From: JAEZDC01 sp036676415
Lineage (GTDB): Bacteria; Bacteroidota; Bacteroidia; Chitinophagales; Chitinophagaceae
Assembly: GCA_036676415.1 (NCBI GenBank)
Contig: JAKFCX010000065.1
Location: 41,236 to 105,235 of the forward strand
DNA: 64,000 nucleotides
Direction of reading: 5' to 3'
Part shown: positions 43,475 through 52,851 of the stretch, piece by piece
Position numbering within the stretch: the first letter of the stretch is position 1
Layout of the letters: every line of letters begins with the position of its first letter
The notes under the pieces: generated by a model
Databases searched by the model: none
What the model saw: the letters and a program-made list of their open reading frames with translations, nothing else
Told to the model about the DNA's origin: nothing
Position numbers and translations under genes: made by a program

Positions 43475-44485
43475 ATGAAATGGTTGGTTGTTGATCGTTG
43501 GGTGTTGGGTGTTGTGTTTACGTTATGCTCTATTTTTTGTTTCGGGCAGGATACCGTCGTCTTACCAAAAAAGGTTATCATAGATTCTACATTTGAATTG
43601 ACGCCTCTTGATGGTGACCTTTCTTACATGATTCCCTCCGAAACACGAAGAAAACGCATTCGACTTCTTGCAGCTGGAAATATTGTCGCTTACACTGGTT
43701 CTATGACTGCTCTCTATCAGATCTGGTACAAAGATTACCCGCAAACACATTTTCATTTCTTCAACGATAACCGTGAATGGTTACAGACAGATAAAGTGGG
43801 TCATGCCTACAGTGCTTATGTAGCGAGCCGTGCTTCTATGGAAATGTGGAGATGGGCCGGACTGAAACGTAACCAGCGTATCTGGATCGGTGGTATGAGT
43901 GGTGCTTTTTATCAAACCGTGATTGAAACATTGGACGGTTTCAGTGCAGAATGGGGCTGGAGTTGGGGCGATTTTGCAGCCAATATCTTCGGCAGTGGAA
44001 TGCTGGTGAGCCAAGAACTGCTTTGGGATGAACAAAGAGTGAGTTTTAAATTCTCAACCCATCATAAAAGCTATCCTGCAGGTGAATTAAATGAAAGAGC
44101 CAATCAGCTCTTCGGTAAAAGTTTCGGTGAAAGAATTTTCAAAGATTACAATGCACAAACATTATGGCTCAGTGCAAATATCAAATCCTTTTTTAAGCAA
44201 TCTACCCTACCCTCATGGTTGAATATTGCTGTTGGTTATGGAGCAGATGGCATGTATGGTGGCGTATACAATGTTTGGGAAGATGACAATGGTGGGATAC
44301 ATAGCAGAAGAGACATTACCCGTTACCGCCAGTTTTATATATCGCCTGATATTGATCTTACAAGAATAAAGACCAAAAGCAAACCTTTGAAAATTGCCCT
44401 GTTTGTATTGAACAGTTTCAAATTTCCTGCTCCTTCTTTGGAATACAGTCAGGGAAAACTGAAGGGACATTGGATACATTTTTAG
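43475..44485 (+). CDS. DUF2279 family exported protein
   Basis: From the ATG at 43475 the protein has 336 residues with a signal peptide (MKWLVVDRWVLGVVFTLCSI). The DUF2279 core is seen in NREWLQTDKVGHAYSAYVAS, WAGLKRNQRIWIGGMSGAFY, VIETLDGFSAEWGWSWGDFA and ANIFGSGMLVSQELLW. It is a membrane or envelope protein. The motif QTDKVGHAYSAY recurs in a family of small bacterial lipoproteins of unknown function. A longer frame from 43277 includes the repeat-like spacer and is unlikely. Confidence 0.85.
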   Translation: MKWLVVDRWVLGVVFTLCSIFCFGQDTVVLPKKVIIDSTFELTPLDGDLSYMIPSETRRKRIRLLAAGNIVAYTGSMTALYQIWYKDYPQTHFHFFNDNREWLQTDKVGHAYSAYVASRASMEMWRWAGLKRNQRIWIGGMSGAFYQTVIETLDGFSAEWGWSWGDFAANIFGSGMLVSQELLWDEQRVSFKFSTHHKSYPAGELNERANQLFGKSFGERIFKDYNAQTLWLSANIKSFFKQSTLPSWLNIAVGYGADGMYGGVYNVWEDDNGGIHSRRDITRYRQFYISPDIDLTRIKTKSKPLKIALFVLNSFKFPAPSLEYSQGKLKGHWIHF

Positions 44486-44632
44486 TTTTTAACCGCAGAG
44501 AACATAAGCAAGAGCGTTTCGCAAAAAAGTTTCAACTTAAGCATTCAGTGAAAATAAACCCCAAAGCAGTAGTATCCTCTGCCCAAAAAATTCTCTTAAA
44601 AATGTTAAGAGGCAATAAAATAGGATGAAATT

Positions 44633-44681
44633 TTTGCCATAAACCATAAACTTCGTAGTTTGCAATACGAAACAAATCGTA
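44633..44681 (+). promoter_or_regulatory. promoter with overlapping palindromic operators of the BlaI gene
   Basis: TTTG (44633-44636), 19 bases, and TAGTTTG (44656-44662, one base short of TAnnTTTG) form a promoter. On it lie two overlapping palindromes: TTCGTA-N8-TACGAA (44652-44671) and TACGA-N6-TCGTA (44666-44681). BlaI/MecI proteins bind such dyads and repress their own operon, so autoregulation is likely. Confidence 0.6.
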
Positions 44682-44684
44682 ATA

Positions 44685-45065
44685 ATGGGAAACAAACCAA
44701 TAAAACCGACGGAAAGTGAGCTGGAGATCTTACAGGTCTTATGGGCTAATGGACAAGCAACGGTAAGAGAAGTGCATGAAGAACTGGCTTCATTTAAGGA
44801 TTCAGGTTATACCACCACCCTTAAGCTGATGCAGATTATGTTTGAGAAGGGCATTGTAAAAAGAGACGACAGCAGTAAAACACATATCTACCAGGCAAAT
44901 ATCAGTCGTGAAAGTACACAGAAACAAATGGTAGGTAAAATGGTGAATGCATTGTTTGGAGGAAGCTCCACTCAATTGGTGATGCAGGCTTTGGGTAGTT
45001 CCAATCCTTCCAAAGATGAGCTGGATGAGATCCAGAAAATGCTTGACAACCTAAAAAACAAATAG
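44685..45065 (+). CDS. BlaI/MecI/CopY family repressor
   Basis: A 126-residue winged-helix repressor: PTESELEILQVLWANGQATV, VREVHEELASFKDSGYTTTL with the recognition helix near GYTTTLKLMQIMFEKG, and a C-terminal dimer helix (SREST through LDNLKNK). It binds operator dyads until cleaved by the partner protease. It lies 3 bases upstream of the M56 peptidase gene, the classical BlaI-BlaR1 pair. Confidence 0.92.
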   Translation: MGNKPIKPTESELEILQVLWANGQATVREVHEELASFKDSGYTTTLKLMQIMFEKGIVKRDDSSKTHIYQANISRESTQKQMVGKMVNALFGGSSTQLVMQALGSSNPSKDELDEIQKMLDNLKNK

Positions 45066-45068
45066 CGT

Positions 45069-47237
45069 ATGCCTTCTCTTTCCCAGTCTCCTATTCTGCA
45101 GGCTTTGGGTTATGCTATTGCCAATAGTTTATGGCAAATGGCATTGGTGTGGATCGTTTATGTGTTGCTGAACAGCCTCTTTAAATTTAAGAGTGAAACC
45201 AAGTATCGTATTGCCGTTGCTGCACAGGTAACAGGTTTTGCCTGGTTTATCGTTACAGTGCAGTTTTATTATCAACAGAGTAGCCAGGCCCTTGAAGTTG
45301 CAGAATCGATATACCTGCAAACTGGTGATCAGAATACTTTTATTGTAGCATCAGAAAAAGGATCATTACTCAGCTATTTTATTAAGGCAGAACAGGTGCT
45401 GCCTTATTTGTCTGTTGCCTACCTTTTATTACTTGCATTCTTAACAATAAAATGGTTGAGGGCTTATCGCTATACTCAACTCGTAAAGCTGAATGGCCTT
45501 CATAAAATTGATGTTGACTGGAAGCTGTTTGTAACAAAAGTTGCAGGACAGTTAGGCATCAAACAAAATGTAAGAATTTATTTATCTGAGATCGTTCATA
45601 GTCCTATTACCATCGGCTTCCTGAAGCCTGTGATACTGGTTCCGATTGCAAGTGTCACTCATCTTACGCCACAACAATTAGAAGCGGTGATATTGCATGA
45701 ACTGGCTCATATCAAACGACACGATTACCTGCTGAATATTGTACTATCGATCATTGAACTTGGCTTGTTCTTTAATCCTTTCACCAGGCTTATTACAAAA
45801 TCCATTTCTAAGGAAAGAGAAAATAGCTGTGATGACTGGGTGCTGCAATATCAATACAGCCCATCAATGTATGCAGAAGCATTGCTGAGGATCGCTGTAT
45901 TGCAAAAATCTCCTTCAATGGCCATGTATGCAGTAAAAACGAAGGGAGAACTGTTATCAAGAGTGCAAAGAATGGTACATCAGAAAGACAGCAGGTTCAA
46001 CTATCGTCACCAATTATTGGCCTTGTTCTTAATGACCGGAATTCTTTCATCCATTGCATGGTTCGATGCGTCTAAATTAAAAGCCCAGGACATAAAGCCG
46101 AATATAAACGACCAGGCTGTAGTATTAGAACCATTGGCTGCAAAAGTGGACAATGTTCTTTTCAATCCATTTACTTTTTTAAATGATCCGCTCAAAGCTG
46201 AAGTGAAGGAAAGAATCGCGGCAAATCAACAACAACAGCAAAGCCATAGGACCAGAAAAGCATCAACAGCATCCCGTGAAATAGAATTGCCTCGTGTAAT
46301 GGCACCGATGGCAATTCAGAATTTAAAAGAATTGGAAAAAAATCTGTTAAGAACGGTTAATAACGATCTCAGGAAAAACCTGAAAAACATTCCTGCAAAA
46401 CTCAGGTTTGCACAGAACTATACTTTTGCAATGGATACACTGAAGTTTGGTGAAAATATCACCTTCCTTTCACAGCATAATTTTCAGAACCTGGCTGAGG
46501 AATTAAAAAAATCTCAGAAGGAACTGGAAGAAGCGTTTAAAAAAGGATTTATCTCGAAGGCTGAAGCAAAGAAAATGCAGCTTGAGATATCTGAAGCTTT
46601 CAAAAACCTGAGAGAAATTGATTTCCCTCAATTTTATGGTTTTGCACCTGCAAATATTGCCGAAACTTCGGTACAGGGCTTTTACCGATATGAAAATGGC
46701 ACAGGTGAAAAAGAAAACGATAGGGAAAGAACACGTGCCGTAGAAGAAAAAAGAAGAGCGTTAAAAGCTGAAGGTAAATTAAACAACCTCCGTGCTAAAA
46801 GCAGCATGGCTGACAGCATTAAGCAACGTTATATAGCAAGGGCTGGTGTAAGAATTCCAAACAATGGCGAAACAATTGAGATTAATTCGCTTGCCGAAGG
46901 TCATAACTACGTTATCGTTGATGGTACAGGCCAACAGTATTTTAAAAGATCAGGTATACCTCCTGTGAAAACAACAGCTGTTTTTACACCAACTACAAAA
47001 GGTGGTAGCGGTTATTATGTTTACACTGATGGCGAAGATGAATGTGAAGAAGCTAACAGGAATGAGCGAAGCAGGAGGATAGTTACCACCATAACGGTAA
47101 ATGGCAGAAATACAAAAGTTACATCTACCAAACCAAAGAAAGTTACCACTGCCACTAATAAGAAGTGCACGACCAATGCTGGTGCTCCAGCTGTTGCAGA
47201 GACTGAATCTTTTGGGTTTGAGTTTGAATCGAACTAA
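45069..47237 (+). CDS. M56 family (BlaR1-like) membrane peptidase
   Basis: A 722-residue inner membrane sensor-protease. Four N-terminal hydrophobic segments (AIANSLWQMALVWIVYVLLN, YRIAVAAQVTGFAWFIVTVQ, LSVAYLLLLAFLTIKWLRAY and one near 330) frame the cytosolic zinc site HELAHIKRHD with the downstream Glu in ERENSCDDWV. The C-terminal 400 residues are periplasmic, coiled-coil and Gln/Asn/Glu-rich, with no penicillin-binding domain, so the signal is not a beta-lactam in any obvious way. It would cleave the BlaI-type repressor encoded just before it. Confidence 0.9.
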   Translation: MPSLSQSPILQALGYAIANSLWQMALVWIVYVLLNSLFKFKSETKYRIAVAAQVTGFAWFIVTVQFYYQQSSQALEVAESIYLQTGDQNTFIVASEKGSLLSYFIKAEQVLPYLSVAYLLLLAFLTIKWLRAYRYTQLVKLNGLHKIDVDWKLFVTKVAGQLGIKQNVRIYLSEIVHSPITIGFLKPVILVPIASVTHLTPQQLEAVILHELAHIKRHDYLLNIVLSIIELGLFFNPFTRLITKSISKERENSCDDWVLQYQYSPSMYAEALLRIAVLQKSPSMAMYAVKTKGELLSRVQRMVHQKDSRFNYRHQLLALFLMTGILSSIAWFDASKLKAQDIKPNINDQAVVLEPLAAKVDNVLFNPFTFLNDPLKAEVKERIAANQQQQQSHRTRKASTASREIELPRVMAPMAIQNLKELEKNLLRTVNNDLRKNLKNIPAKLRFAQNYTFAMDTLKFGENITFLSQHNFQNLAEELKKSQKELEEAFKKGFISKAEAKKMQLEISEAFKNLREIDFPQFYGFAPANIAETSVQGFYRYENGTGEKENDRERTRAVEEKRRALKAEGKLNNLRAKSSMADSIKQRYIARAGVRIPNNGETIEINSLAEGHNYVIVDGTGQQYFKRSGIPPVKTTAVFTPTTKGGSGYYVYTDGEDECEEANRNERSRRIVTTITVNGRNTKVTSTKPKKVTTATNKKCTTNAGAPAVAETESFGFEFESN

Positions 47238-47260
47238 CATAAATTATCATAAATTAATCC

Positions 47261-47290
47261 AAAGGCATAACTATGAAGTTGTGCCTTTTT
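47261..47290 (+). terminator. terminator after the M56 gene
   Basis: AAAGGCATAA and TTGTGCCTTT pair with one G-T wobble around 8 bases, followed by a T-run. Confidence 0.75.
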
Positions 47291-47401
47291 TCATTGCAGT
47301 CTCCTTCGATTTTGTAGCATTTGTAAAAAGATAGGTTGCTAACTAAAGTAAAGATTGATGAAAAACGTGAAGCATGCTGCAATATTTACCAGCATCACCC
47401 C

Positions 47402-47432
47402 AAAAAAAATCCCGCTACATTCATAGCGGGAT
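47402..47432 (-). terminator. terminator of the sorting-domain protein gene
   Basis: AATCCCGCTA-type stem with a 6-base loop; on the minus strand it ends in a long T-run, 22 bases after the stop at 47454. Confidence 0.8.
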
Positions 47433-47453
47433 TCTCAATAGTCAATTAAGTTC

Positions 47454-48875
47454 TCATTGTACGATTATCGGGTTTGCACTAACCACTTTATTCTCCTGGT
47501 TAATTACTTTTACCATATAGCTTCCTTTGGCTATGTAAGAAGGCAAAGTGATCTGCTCAACCTGTAATTTATTGTTGATATTAATTGCATGTGTGCTCAG
47601 TAGCTTTCCTGAAATGTCTATCACCTGTACCTGGTATCTTCCTGAAGGATGATCTTTAAAAGCGATCTTAGTAACACCTGTAGTTACAGGGTTTGGATAT
47701 ACTGAGATAGTACCTTCTATTTGAGCAACTTTATCTGTTCCTTTTTTCTGGAATTCAGTTGCCGGAGTTGTAGGTTTTGTAGGTGCTGCCTCTTCTTCCT
47801 GTGGTTCTTTAGGTGTTTCTATTTCTTCTTTTGGATCATCTTTTTTCTTCTTTTTGCTGAAAGCAAGATTTCCGTTTGCAAGATCGGATGCATTGTATAC
47901 TTTTTCGGTTGTTGTTACTTTTTCACTTTGCAGCGTATTCAAATCAAACCTGAAATATCCCTGTGTACTGGTGGAGCTGCAAACGATAACTGATGCTTCA
48001 CCGTTTTTTTCAACGATTGCTCCGTTAGTTGAAAATCCTGCAGGTAATCCTTTGATCGATCCTTTGAAAGTTGCGACTAATGTTTTCATGTCAATCTTAT
48101 ACACCCGACGACCAGCAGTAATGAGCCATAGATTTCCCTGGGCATCTGCTATCATATCTCCTCCATAATTGTTTCCGCTATGTACAGAATGATTGCCGTT
48201 GGCAGGATCATCAATCAAAGCTCCCAAATCTTTCACTTCAGGCTTCTTATCTGTTTCAAACTGGATAAGATGATCAGCATTGTTTGTTAAAGCATAACCC
48301 TTACCGTCAGCACCAATCACCATTCTGGTAATCTGGTTTTGAACATCTCCCCTGCTTTTCAGTGCACCAAAAGCTTCGCCTTCGAAATAGTAAACTTTTG
48401 TTGTCTTCGACTTCATATCAATGTAACGAAGCTCATTAATACCCATTGGTGTATAATAAAGCCTATCGTGCTTTTTATCGTATGCCAGTGCAGCTGACGA
48501 TGTAGCAAAAGGTGCATCGGTCTGAATGTGTCTTGAATGACCAGCTGCTTTTCTTACAAATATGGTCCTCGTATTTCCGTTTTGCGTGATCACGGTAATA
48601 TCCTGTTCTGCTTTTGGTGCAGTGGTTTTAAAACCAACACTGGCCATCTCATTTTTTGCAATGGGTTTACCTGTCCTGGCATTTAGCTTTTCAATTTCCT
48701 GGGAATTCTGGTAAATCGTCTTCAATTCATCACCTGTAGAAGCATCCACCAACCTTACTTCTGACCAATTGGAACTACCTTTCTGAGAACCAGTGATGGC
48801 ATAAGCCTTGATCTGGGCTTCCGCTACACCGGCACAAAAACAAACCGCTGACAAGAGTAAAAATTTTTGTTTCAT
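47454..48875 (-). CDS. secreted protein with type IX sorting domain
   Basis: From the ATG at 48875 the protein has 473 residues with a signal peptide (MKQKFLLLSAVCFCAGVAEA). The body is a beta-propeller-like region with repeated short blocks (ALAYDKKHDRLYYTPMGINE, MVIGADGKGYALTNNADHLI, MIADAQGNLWLITAGRRVYK). A charged Pro/Glu/Lys linker follows (KKKKKDDPKEEIETPKEPQE). The last 85 residues (ISVYPNPVTTGVTKIAFKDH to VVSANPIIVQ) match the type A C-terminal sorting domain. It should be carried to the cell surface by the type IX secretion system. Confidence 0.85.
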   Translation of the reverse strand: MKQKFLLLSAVCFCAGVAEAQIKAYAITGSQKGSSNWSEVRLVDASTGDELKTIYQNSQEIEKLNARTGKPIAKNEMASVGFKTTAPKAEQDITVITQNGNTRTIFVRKAAGHSRHIQTDAPFATSSAALAYDKKHDRLYYTPMGINELRYIDMKSKTTKVYYFEGEAFGALKSRGDVQNQITRMVIGADGKGYALTNNADHLIQFETDKKPEVKDLGALIDDPANGNHSVHSGNNYGGDMIADAQGNLWLITAGRRVYKIDMKTLVATFKGSIKGLPAGFSTNGAIVEKNGEASVIVCSSTSTQGYFRFDLNTLQSEKVTTTEKVYNASDLANGNLAFSKKKKKDDPKEEIETPKEPQEEEAAPTKPTTPATEFQKKGTDKVAQIEGTISVYPNPVTTGVTKIAFKDHPSGRYQVQVIDISGKLLSTHAININNKLQVEQITLPSYIAKGSYMVKVINQENKVVSANPIIVQ

Positions 48876-49086
48876 GGTAATAGGTTTTATTGATAAGTAA
48901 TTTACGACAGGTTTCGTTGATTCGTCGATTTTATGAACGATTTTTCTCAATAAATGGATGAGCGGTAGTGAAATGGCCAGGCTTAAAAAATGTAATATCA
49001 CCAGGAAAGAAGCCTCTAAAAGTTAAAAAAAGCTTCTATTCACCTATTCCATTTTTTTCGCATCAATAAAATGCTTTCTTTGTTAG

Positions 49087-49650
49087 ATGAAAAAGCTGAT
49101 AATTGCCGGATTAGTTACTACGTTGTTTGCTTGTAATAATGCTGATGAATTCGATTCGAACCTGGATAAGCAGGTTAGCCAACCTTCGAATGCAACGAAT
49201 AGTATGGTGCAGCCCACTCAAACAACTGAGCCAGCTCCTATCCTCAATCCTGGCCAGGGATCAGTTAATAATACTCCTGTTGTAACAAGTGCTGCAGTTA
49301 CTACACCAGCACAAACAACAACTGCGGCAGGTTTAAACCCGGCTCATGGTCAGCCAGGACATAGATGTGATCTTGCTGTTGGTGCTCCTTTAAATGGTGC
49401 AGCACCTGTAAAAACAAAAACAAGTACTGTTCCGCCACAAAATATCACTGTTACTCCCACAACAAGTACTAGTACCACAACAACAGCTACTGCACCTGGA
49501 ATGAATCCGCCACACGGTCAGCCAGGACACAGGTGTGATATTTCTGTTGGTGCTCCGTTAAACTCACCTTCAACAAATCCTGTTAAGAAAGATGAGAAAA
49601 AAAATGAATACCAGGTGTTGAAGCCACAGCCTGATTCTTCACGCAATTAA
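49087..49650 (+). CDS. lipoprotein with two HGQPGHRCD repeats
   Basis: A 187-residue lipoprotein (MKKLIIAGLVTTLFA then Cys16). Two nearly identical motifs, NPAHGQPGHRCDLAVGAPLN (84-103) and NPPHGQPGHRCDISVGAPLN (140-159), sit in Thr/Pro/Ala-rich low-complexity linkers. Each motif has two His, one Cys and one Asp, a possible metal- or heme-binding or covalent-attachment site. From memory the motif recurs in Bacteroidota proteins, but no function is known to me. It is followed 19 bases later by an M23 peptidase gene, so the two may form an operon at the cell envelope. Confidence 0.7.
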   Translation: MKKLIIAGLVTTLFACNNADEFDSNLDKQVSQPSNATNSMVQPTQTTEPAPILNPGQGSVNNTPVVTSAAVTTPAQTTTAAGLNPAHGQPGHRCDLAVGAPLNGAAPVKTKTSTVPPQNITVTPTTSTSTTTTATAPGMNPPHGQPGHRCDISVGAPLNSPSTNPVKKDEKKNEYQVLKPQPDSSRN

Positions 49651-49669
49651 TCGACCACTAATTCTACAG

Positions 49670-50284
49670 ATGAAAGGAGTTTTTGCTGCAATCATTTTAT
49701 TGGTTGTGTTCTCTTCATGTTCAGTTAGCAAAGATCCTATGCGAGAAACTGCAAGGCTTCTTCAGAAAGGAAAACTTACAGAAGATACGAGTTGGATTTA
49801 TGCCTTGCCCTATAAAGAAGGAACTTCTCATTTACTTATACAGGGATATTTCAGCAGGTTCTCTCATAAAAACCGGGCTGCACTTGATTTCAGCATGAAG
49901 AAAGGCACCACCATTCTTGCAGCAAGAGATGGAGTGGTAATTAGAATGGAGGAAAAAAACAACAGAGGTGGATGGAACCGCAAATACCGCCAATACGCCA
50001 ACTTTTTAGTGATTGAACACAATGATGGAACAAGAGCAGGTTACTGGCATTTGCAGCAGGATGGTGTGCTGGTAAATCTTGGTGATACAGTTAAAACCGG
50101 TCAGCCAATTGGCATCAGTGGTAAGACAGGCTACTCAGCTATGCCACATCTTCATTTTATGATCTGGAAAAGTGGCAATGGAAGGTGGACACAGGTGCCA
50201 GCTCGTTTTATGACGAAGAAAGGACCTAAATATCTCCGTCCGATGAGGTGGTATAGAAATAAAAAAGCCCCGGCAGATCGCTGA
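49670..50284 (+). CDS. M23 family metallopeptidase lipoprotein
   Basis: A 204-residue envelope lipoprotein (MKGVFAAIILLVVFSS then Cys) with a LytM domain: FSHKNRAALDFSMKKGTTIL, GVVIRMEEKN, FLVIEHNDGTRAGYWHLQQD and ISGKTGYSAMPHLHFMIW. The Asp in ALDF and the HLH pair are the metal ligands. The first His is likely the one in FSHKNR, with a longer spacing to Asp than the classical HxGxD. It probably cuts peptidoglycan cross-links or is a regulator of such enzymes. Confidence 0.88.
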   Translation: MKGVFAAIILLVVFSSCSVSKDPMRETARLLQKGKLTEDTSWIYALPYKEGTSHLLIQGYFSRFSHKNRAALDFSMKKGTTILAARDGVVIRMEEKNNRGGWNRKYRQYANFLVIEHNDGTRAGYWHLQQDGVLVNLGDTVKTGQPIGISGKTGYSAMPHLHFMIWKSGNGRWTQVPARFMTKKGPKYLRPMRWYRNKKAPADR

Positions 50285-50308
50285 GGCTTTCAGGATTAAC
50301 CGCTTTAT

Positions 50309-52726
50309 TTAATTTCCCCCGTTACCAATCAGATCATCATTGGTTACTCCTTTCTTCTTCGATACATTTTCAGTCAGTTTACCAAAATTCCATCCTACAG
50401 ATAAAGCCAATCCACGGAAAGGAAATGTGCTGGTGGTTTCTGTTCTGAAGTTAGGATCAATCATCGTCATCTTCCAGTCAAATGTTTTCCAAAGGAAATT
50501 ATTTACGCCTGCCGATACATTTAGTTTTTCGTTGAACATCTTGTAACCGAAGTTTAATCCATACCAATGATTCAATGGATACTTGAACTGTATGGTAACA
50601 GGTGCTCTCCAGAAACCGGCATAGGCACTTATATTAAATCTTTTACTGAGTGAATAATTTGTATTCATGTTGGCATTACCCCCGATTCCACTATTCTCTT
50701 GGCCGGGGATCGCTCTATTCTCAACATTATTATAACGGATATTTCCATGCATCGATACTGTCCAGCTTGTGCTGGGCTTCAAAGTAAGATTCATCGAAAG
50801 ATTTAATTGTAGTTCTTTTCCAAGATTTTCACTGGTAGTACTGGTTATTCCTGTAGCTGGATTAAACCTTGCATACTGAACGATCATGTCATCACTATAA
50901 CTGGCTCCCAATGTAATACCTGCAAAATTTCCACCTTTGTTTACCCTTGCCTGTGCAGAAACCGTATGTATCGTTTGCGGATCCAGGTTAGGATTACCAT
51001 AAGAGATAAATAATGAGTCATTATTGTTGACAAAAGGATTCAGGTTCCAGATAAATGGTCTTTGCAATCTCTTGCCATACGATAAAACCATATTGGTGCT
51101 GGAACCAAGTTTGAAACTTGCCTGCAGGCTTGGAAGTAAAGTGGTGTACTCCTGTTTTACTGTAGTAGATGTAGTGGAAAAATTCCCATCAACTACTGTA
51201 TGTTCTGCCCTTGCACCAATTCTGAATGTTGTTTTCTGTACCTTAAAACTATAAGTAGAATAGATGCTGTAAACATCCTGGTTATAATTGAAGTAATCAG
51301 TATTAAAAGGATTTAGTTTGAAGTCTTCAGACATATCATATTTCAACTGGCTGTTAAAATCTGAACTGGCTCTCCTGATAATTGCTTTCAACCCAGATTC
51401 GATCTTCTGGTTATTCTTCAACGGCTGGATATAATCTGACTGAACAGTGTATTGTTTATTCTTCGCTACGCTGTAATTGCGTATATACCTGTCGGACGAA
51501 GGATTATCCTGGAAACTATTGCTGAACTGGTTATTATTACCAAACTCACCATTTAAACGAATGCTGAACTCTCTTTCTGCATTGCCTTTAAATTTCTTAA
51601 TGTAATCTGCTCCCACACTGGTTGTGGGATATTCATTCCGGCTTCTCAGATCATAGTAGCTCACAGAAGATGGACTGGAAGCAAAATCCGTGGTGATGAT
51701 CTGGTCGAGTGTTGACTCATTCCAACCCCCACTCACATTTCCATAAGCGCTTAAAGTATTAAGAGAATCCAGTTCGAAGCTCAGTTCACCATTGCCAAAG
51801 TTCCAGAAGTTGCTTTGTCTTCTATCGCCGGCTAATGTTCTTTTAGTAAATACAGATGGAATCATTGGAGTAGTTTCAGTTCTGCTCTTTCCGGGCATAT
51901 TGAAATTACTACCGGCACCATAATAAACAGTGGCTCCCATCTTCCCGATCTTTGCACTCAGGTTGGCATTGATGTTGGCAAAACGGTTGGTACTTGCATA
52001 TGTATTGACAGATCCATTGTACCCCTTCACTTTCTTTCTGGTGATGATATTGATAATGCCTCCGATTCCTTCACCATCATATTTTGCACCGGGTGAAGTG
52101 ATCACTTCGATCTTAGTGATAAGTGATCCGGGGAAACCTTTCAAAGCCTCTTTTACATTCTGGGCAAACATGGCTGTCTCTTTTCCATTCAGTAACACCC
52201 TGAAATTGCTTTGGCCATTTACCTGTACATTATTCTCACCGTCAACACTTACAAACGGAGTTTTCCTAAGAATGTCAATTGCGGTTTCAGTTTTAGTGGC
52301 AGGATCATTTTCTACGTTATAAATGATCTTATCGTCTGTCATATCTATCAAAGGCTTTCTGGATGTAACTGTAACACCTTGCAGGTTTCCACCAGATGCA
52401 GTGAGTTGAATGGTTCCGAGGTCTATATTGTCATTGCCAACCGTAACATCCTGTTGCTTCTCTGCAAAGCCCGTAAACAGAATGATGATGGTGTAAGTAC
52501 CAGTATCAATATTGGTAAACTTAAAAACACCCTTATCATTAGTGAAAGCATTCCTGATGGGTTGCTCCAGCTGACTGGCTTTATACAGGCTGACTGTTGC
52601 ATAGGATAACGCATGTGTACTGTCTTTTACAATACCGGTAATATCTTTTTTAGTTTGAGCAAAAATGGAAGTGCCCAGCACCAGGAATGCAATAGTGCAA
52701 AATAGTTTAGTGGTTGTAAGCTGCAT
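50309..52726 (-). CDS. TonB-receptor-like outer membrane beta-barrel protein
   Basis: An 805-residue outer membrane protein with a signal peptide (MQLTTTKLFCTIAFLVLGTS), a carboxypeptidase-regulatory-like domain (KDITGIVKDSTHALSYATVS), a plug (VTVTSRKPLIDMTDDKIIYN, ETAIDILRKTPFVSVDGENN, SLITKIEVITSPGAKYDGEG, GGIINIITRKKVKGYNG) and a beta-barrel to the C-terminus (GLNFGYKMFNEKLNVSAGVN). It belongs to the same outer membrane beta-barrel family as the gene at 37483. No SusD partner is adjacent. Substrate unknown. Confidence 0.88.
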   Translation of the reverse strand: MQLTTTKLFCTIAFLVLGTSIFAQTKKDITGIVKDSTHALSYATVSLYKASQLEQPIRNAFTNDKGVFKFTNIDTGTYTIIILFTGFAEKQQDVTVGNDNIDLGTIQLTASGGNLQGVTVTSRKPLIDMTDDKIIYNVENDPATKTETAIDILRKTPFVSVDGENNVQVNGQSNFRVLLNGKETAMFAQNVKEALKGFPGSLITKIEVITSPGAKYDGEGIGGIINIITRKKVKGYNGSVNTYASTNRFANINANLSAKIGKMGATVYYGAGSNFNMPGKSRTETTPMIPSVFTKRTLAGDRRQSNFWNFGNGELSFELDSLNTLSAYGNVSGGWNESTLDQIITTDFASSPSSVSYYDLRSRNEYPTTSVGADYIKKFKGNAEREFSIRLNGEFGNNNQFSNSFQDNPSSDRYIRNYSVAKNKQYTVQSDYIQPLKNNQKIESGLKAIIRRASSDFNSQLKYDMSEDFKLNPFNTDYFNYNQDVYSIYSTYSFKVQKTTFRIGARAEHTVVDGNFSTTSTTVKQEYTTLLPSLQASFKLGSSTNMVLSYGKRLQRPFIWNLNPFVNNNDSLFISYGNPNLDPQTIHTVSAQARVNKGGNFAGITLGASYSDDMIVQYARFNPATGITSTTSENLGKELQLNLSMNLTLKPSTSWTVSMHGNIRYNNVENRAIPGQENSGIGGNANMNTNYSLSKRFNISAYAGFWRAPVTIQFKYPLNHWYGLNFGYKMFNEKLNVSAGVNNFLWKTFDWKMTMIDPNFRTETTSTFPFRGLALSVGWNFGKLTENVSKKKGVTNDDLIGNGGN

Positions 52727-52851
52727 AGTTTTAGTTGTCGGTTACGAAGTGCATCGTAAAAGTCAACCTCATTTGCGTTAAATGGTGCCTTAATAGGATG
52801 AACGGAAGATGAATATTACCACTGGTGGAAGCTGTTAAAGGCTTTTGCAAA

